The notes under the pieces: model-generated
What the model saw: only the letters and a program-made list of their open reading frames with translations
Databases searched by the model: none
What the model was told of the DNA's origin: nothing
Assembly: GCA_030046135.1 (NCBI GenBank)
Contig: JASIEC010000083.1
Coordinates: 1-7,583 of the forward strand
Length of the DNA stretch: 7,583 bases
Direction of reading: 5' to 3'
From: Thermoplasmata archaeon
GTDB taxonomy: Archaea > Thermoplasmatota > Thermoplasmata > Lutacidiplasmatales > UBA184
Shown: positions 5,899 through 7,583 of the stretch, piece after piece
How the letters are laid out: each line of letters begins with the position of its first letter
Numbering within the stretch: the stretch's first letter is position 1
Made by a program: the position numbers and the translations under genes

Positions 5899-7242
5899 AT
5901 GGGGACGACCGCGGACCGCTACTCGGCCCTCTTCCAGAGGGAATCGTTCGGCACGTTCCTCGTCGCGGGCGCCCTCCAGTACGCGGCGCCGCCGGCCGTG
6001 CTCGTGGTGCTGCTGTTCCGGGTCGCCCTCGCGTATCCGGCCGCCGACCGGGAGACGTTCGGGGCCCTCGCGCTCTCGTTCCTCGGCCTCGCCTCCACGC
6101 TCCCCACGCTCGCGGCGGCGTTCTTCGCCGGGAGCCTCGTCGACCGGCACGATCGCGGGCGGCTCATGCGGGCCGCGAACCTCGTCTCGCTGCTCGCGAC
6201 CGCCTGGCTCGCGGCCGACCTCTACTTCGACCCCGCCCGCCATTTCCCGCTGCCGGGGCCGGCGGGATTCTACCTTCCGCTCTGGGTCGTCATCGCGTAT
6301 CCCGGGTGGGCGCTGATGGCCGCCAGCACGACCGTCTTCCGGCCCGCGTACAACACGACGGTCCCCCGGCTCGTCTCCAAGGAGGAGCTCGGACGCGCGA
6401 ACGGCCTTCTCTACTCGGTCGCGGCGGCGGCCGTTGCGGCGTCGACCGTGGCCTCGGGCGCGCTCCTCACGTTCGTCTCCAGCACGGAGGCGGTCGCGGT
6501 GCCGTTCCTCCTGTTCCTCACGACCCAGGTGCTGCTCCTCGGCTTCCCGCTCGACCTCCGGCCGAACCGCTCCCCGACGGCCCCGTCGTCGCTCTGGTCG
6601 TCCGTCCGGGAGGGGTTCGCCTACCTCCTGGGCCGGCGCGATCTCTTCGAGATGACGCTCGCCGCCCTCGTCATCAACTTCCTCGTCGCGGTCGCCCTCG
6701 TCGAGCTCGCCCTGTACGTCGTGAGCTGGCTGGGGCTCGTCTCGGGGATCTGGTACGGCGCGGTCGTCGCGGCCGCCACCGCCGGCGCCGGCGTGGGGCT
6801 CCTCGGGGCCTCCCACCTCCCGTTCGAGGAGCGCGCGGGCCGGTTCATCCTCGGCTTTGTTTTCCTGGACGGCCTAGCTCTGCTCGGTCTCGCTTCCACG
6901 CGATCGATCTGGGAGGCGCTCCCGCTCGTCTTCGTCTACGGGGTGTCGACCGGGATGATCACGACGATGTTCCTCTCGACGGTCCAAGCGACCGTCCCCG
7001 ACCGGGTGATGGGACGGGTCTTCGCGGCCGACGAGGTCGGCAGCTACGCGCTCGTCCCGGTCGGCCAGTGGATCGGCGGCCTCGTGACGCTCGCGGTGGG
7101 GGTCCGGGACACGTACCTGCTCACCGGGGCGGCGATCGCCCTCTTCGGGCTCGTGATGCTGATCGCGTTCCGCTCGCTCCGGCGGTTCGGCTACCGGCCG
7201 AGGGCCCCCGAGCCCGGGGCCTCGGGCCCCGCCGGATCGTAG
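5899..7242 (+). CDS. Major facilitator superfamily exporter, EntS/MefA-like (MFS_3 type)
   Basis: The product is a 447-residue integral membrane protein with about twelve hydrophobic segments, roughly at residues 18-45, 54-80, 92-110, 123-147, 169-193, 199-218, 252-278, 284-304, 315-333, 337-362, 380-401 and 406-424. The loop after segment 2 carries the MFS motif-A remnant GSLVDRHDRGRLM (78-90). The stretch RPAYNTTVPRLVSKEELGRA (148-167) and the VPDRVMGRV loop (366-374) are typical of the EntS/macrolide-efflux branch, which exports siderophores or drugs by proton antiport. The substrate here cannot be told. I chose ATG 5899 because segment 1 then begins about 17 residues in and a TATA-like site lies 33 bases upstream. 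ATG 5770 has a strong purine-rich ribosome-binding site but would add an Arg-rich 43-residue leader unusual for the family. The C-terminus overlaps the GNAT gene. Confidence 0.88.
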   Translation: MGTTADRYSALFQRESFGTFLVAGALQYAAPPAVLVVLLFRVALAYPAADRETFGALALSFLGLASTLPTLAAAFFAGSLVDRHDRGRLMRAANLVSLLATAWLAADLYFDPARHFPLPGPAGFYLPLWVVIAYPGWALMAASTTVFRPAYNTTVPRLVSKEELGRANGLLYSVAAAAVAASTVASGALLTFVSSTEAVAVPFLLFLTTQVLLLGFPLDLRPNRSPTAPSSLWSSVREGFAYLLGRRDLFEMTLAALVINFLVAVALVELALYVVSWLGLVSGIWYGAVVAAATAGAGVGLLGASHLPFEERAGRFILGFVFLDGLALLGLASTRSIWEALPLVFVYGVSTGMITTMFLSTVQATVPDRVMGRVFAADEVGSYALVPVGQWIGGLVTLAVGVRDTYLLTGAAIALFGLVMLIAFRSLRRFGYRPRAPEPGASGPAGS

Positions 7243-7583
7243 GGCGCGACCGGGATCCTCCGAGTGCTGTACCAGTCCCGGGTCGGGCCGAGCGACACGG
7301 CGAACCCCAGCCGACGGTAGAGGCGGAGCGCCCGCTCGTTCCCCTCGGTGACGTTGAGGTAGATCGATCGTTCCCCCCCGTCGACCAGCGACCGGATCGA
7401 CGCTCCGAGGACCGACCGCCCGAGGCCCTGGCCCTGGGTCTCGGGATCGACCATCACCTCGAGGATGAGAACGCCCCGGGGCCGGCGGGAGGCGAGCGTC
7501 GCGGCGACGAGTCTCCCCGCCCGCTCGACCGCCCACGAGCCCGAGGGGAGGTACTCGCCCCATCGGCCGGCGAAGACGTCCCG
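7191..7583 (-). CDS. GNAT-family N-acetyltransferase (partial, N-terminus beyond window)
   Basis: The minus-strand frame is open from the right edge to a TAG at 7191-7193, giving 130 C-terminal residues of a GNAT fold that uses acetyl-CoA. The acetyl-CoA pyrophosphate loop is present as VDPETQGQGLGRS (visible residues 45-57, with Q50-x2-G53-x-G55). The following helix and strand are intact, and motif B is NERALRLYRRLGF at 82-94. This resembles RimI-type and small-molecule acetyltransferases alike, so the substrate is unknown. The last residues (about PYDPAGPEAPGSGALGR) are Gly/Pro-rich, overlap the exporter gene by 52 bases and lie outside the fold. The start codon is off the window. The GTG and ATG near 7457 are internal and would remove the strand before the acetyl-CoA loop. 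Confidence 0.85.
   Translation of the reverse strand, partial: RDVFAGRWGEYLPSGSWAVERAGRLVAATLASRRPRGVLILEVMVDPETQGQGLGRSVLGASIRSLVDGGERSIYLNVTEGNERALRLYRRLGFAVSLGPTRDWYSTRRIPVAPYDPAGPEAPGSGALGR

Noticed and set aside
5404..6816. 470-codon minus-strand open frame spanning the pelA start and the exporter
   Set aside because: It overlaps pelA in another frame and lies antisense to the exporter. The product is a charged low-complexity sequence without any family signature.
5899..7583. Exporter plus acetyltransferase considered as a resistance or biosynthesis cassette
   Set aside because: The genes are convergent, only one is complete, and no biosynthetic or regulator gene is visible, so adjacency alone does not support a functional unit.

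Overview
This window is a stretch of archaeal chromosome from a GC-rich organism (about 70% G+C by eye, with nearly all codons ending in G or C). The archaeal assignment rests on four markers: ribosomal proteins S13, S4 and S11 in their archaeal forms, an RNA polymerase D subunit with ferredoxin-like cysteines, a Pelota (aDom34) homologue, and an MJ0882-type methyltransferase. The ribosomal proteins are rich in Lys, Arg, Ala and Pro rather than acidic, which argues against haloarchaea. A GC-rich euryarchaeal lineage such as Thermoplasmatota is my best guess, but this is inference only.

Layout, left to right. Bases 1-117 hold the last 38 codons of an unidentified plus-strand gene, whose stop codon lies inside a TATA-like element. 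Next comes a plus-strand pair: dnaJ (167-1315) and a class I SAM-dependent methyltransferase (1312-1986), overlapping by 4 bases. A second TATA-like site covers the methyltransferase stop codon. It is followed by a tightly packed operon of rps13 (about 2073-2831), rps4 (2841-3428), rps11 (3441-3824) and rpoD (3826-4671), with gaps of 9, 12 and 1 bases. These encode three small-subunit ribosomal proteins and an RNA polymerase assembly subunit, the usual archaeal arrangement. Here the cluster ends at rpoD instead of running on to L18e, L13 and S9.

The second half holds minus-strand pelA (4622-5731), which runs tail-to-tail into rpoD with a 50-base antisense overlap. It is divergent from a 12-TM major facilitator exporter (5899-7242). 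The spacer between them carries a 16-base inverted repeat that overlaps a TATA-like element. The exporter in turn overlaps by 52 bases the end of a minus-strand GNAT acetyltransferase (7191 to beyond the right edge).

Functionally the left two thirds is housekeeping: protein folding (DnaJ), probable RNA methylation, ribosome and RNA polymerase biogenesis, and rescue of stalled ribosomes (Pelota). The exporter and acetyltransferase are accessory-type genes of unknown substrate. I see no CRISPR array, insertion sequence, tRNA, rRNA or prophage. No gene-free stretch exceeds 300 bases; the longest is the 167-base pelA/MFS spacer. The most notable anomaly is that rps13 has no usable start codon: there is no ATG, GTG, TTG or CTG in any plus-strand frame between the methyltransferase stop and the conserved S13 core. 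I do not see a convincing new multi-gene system.
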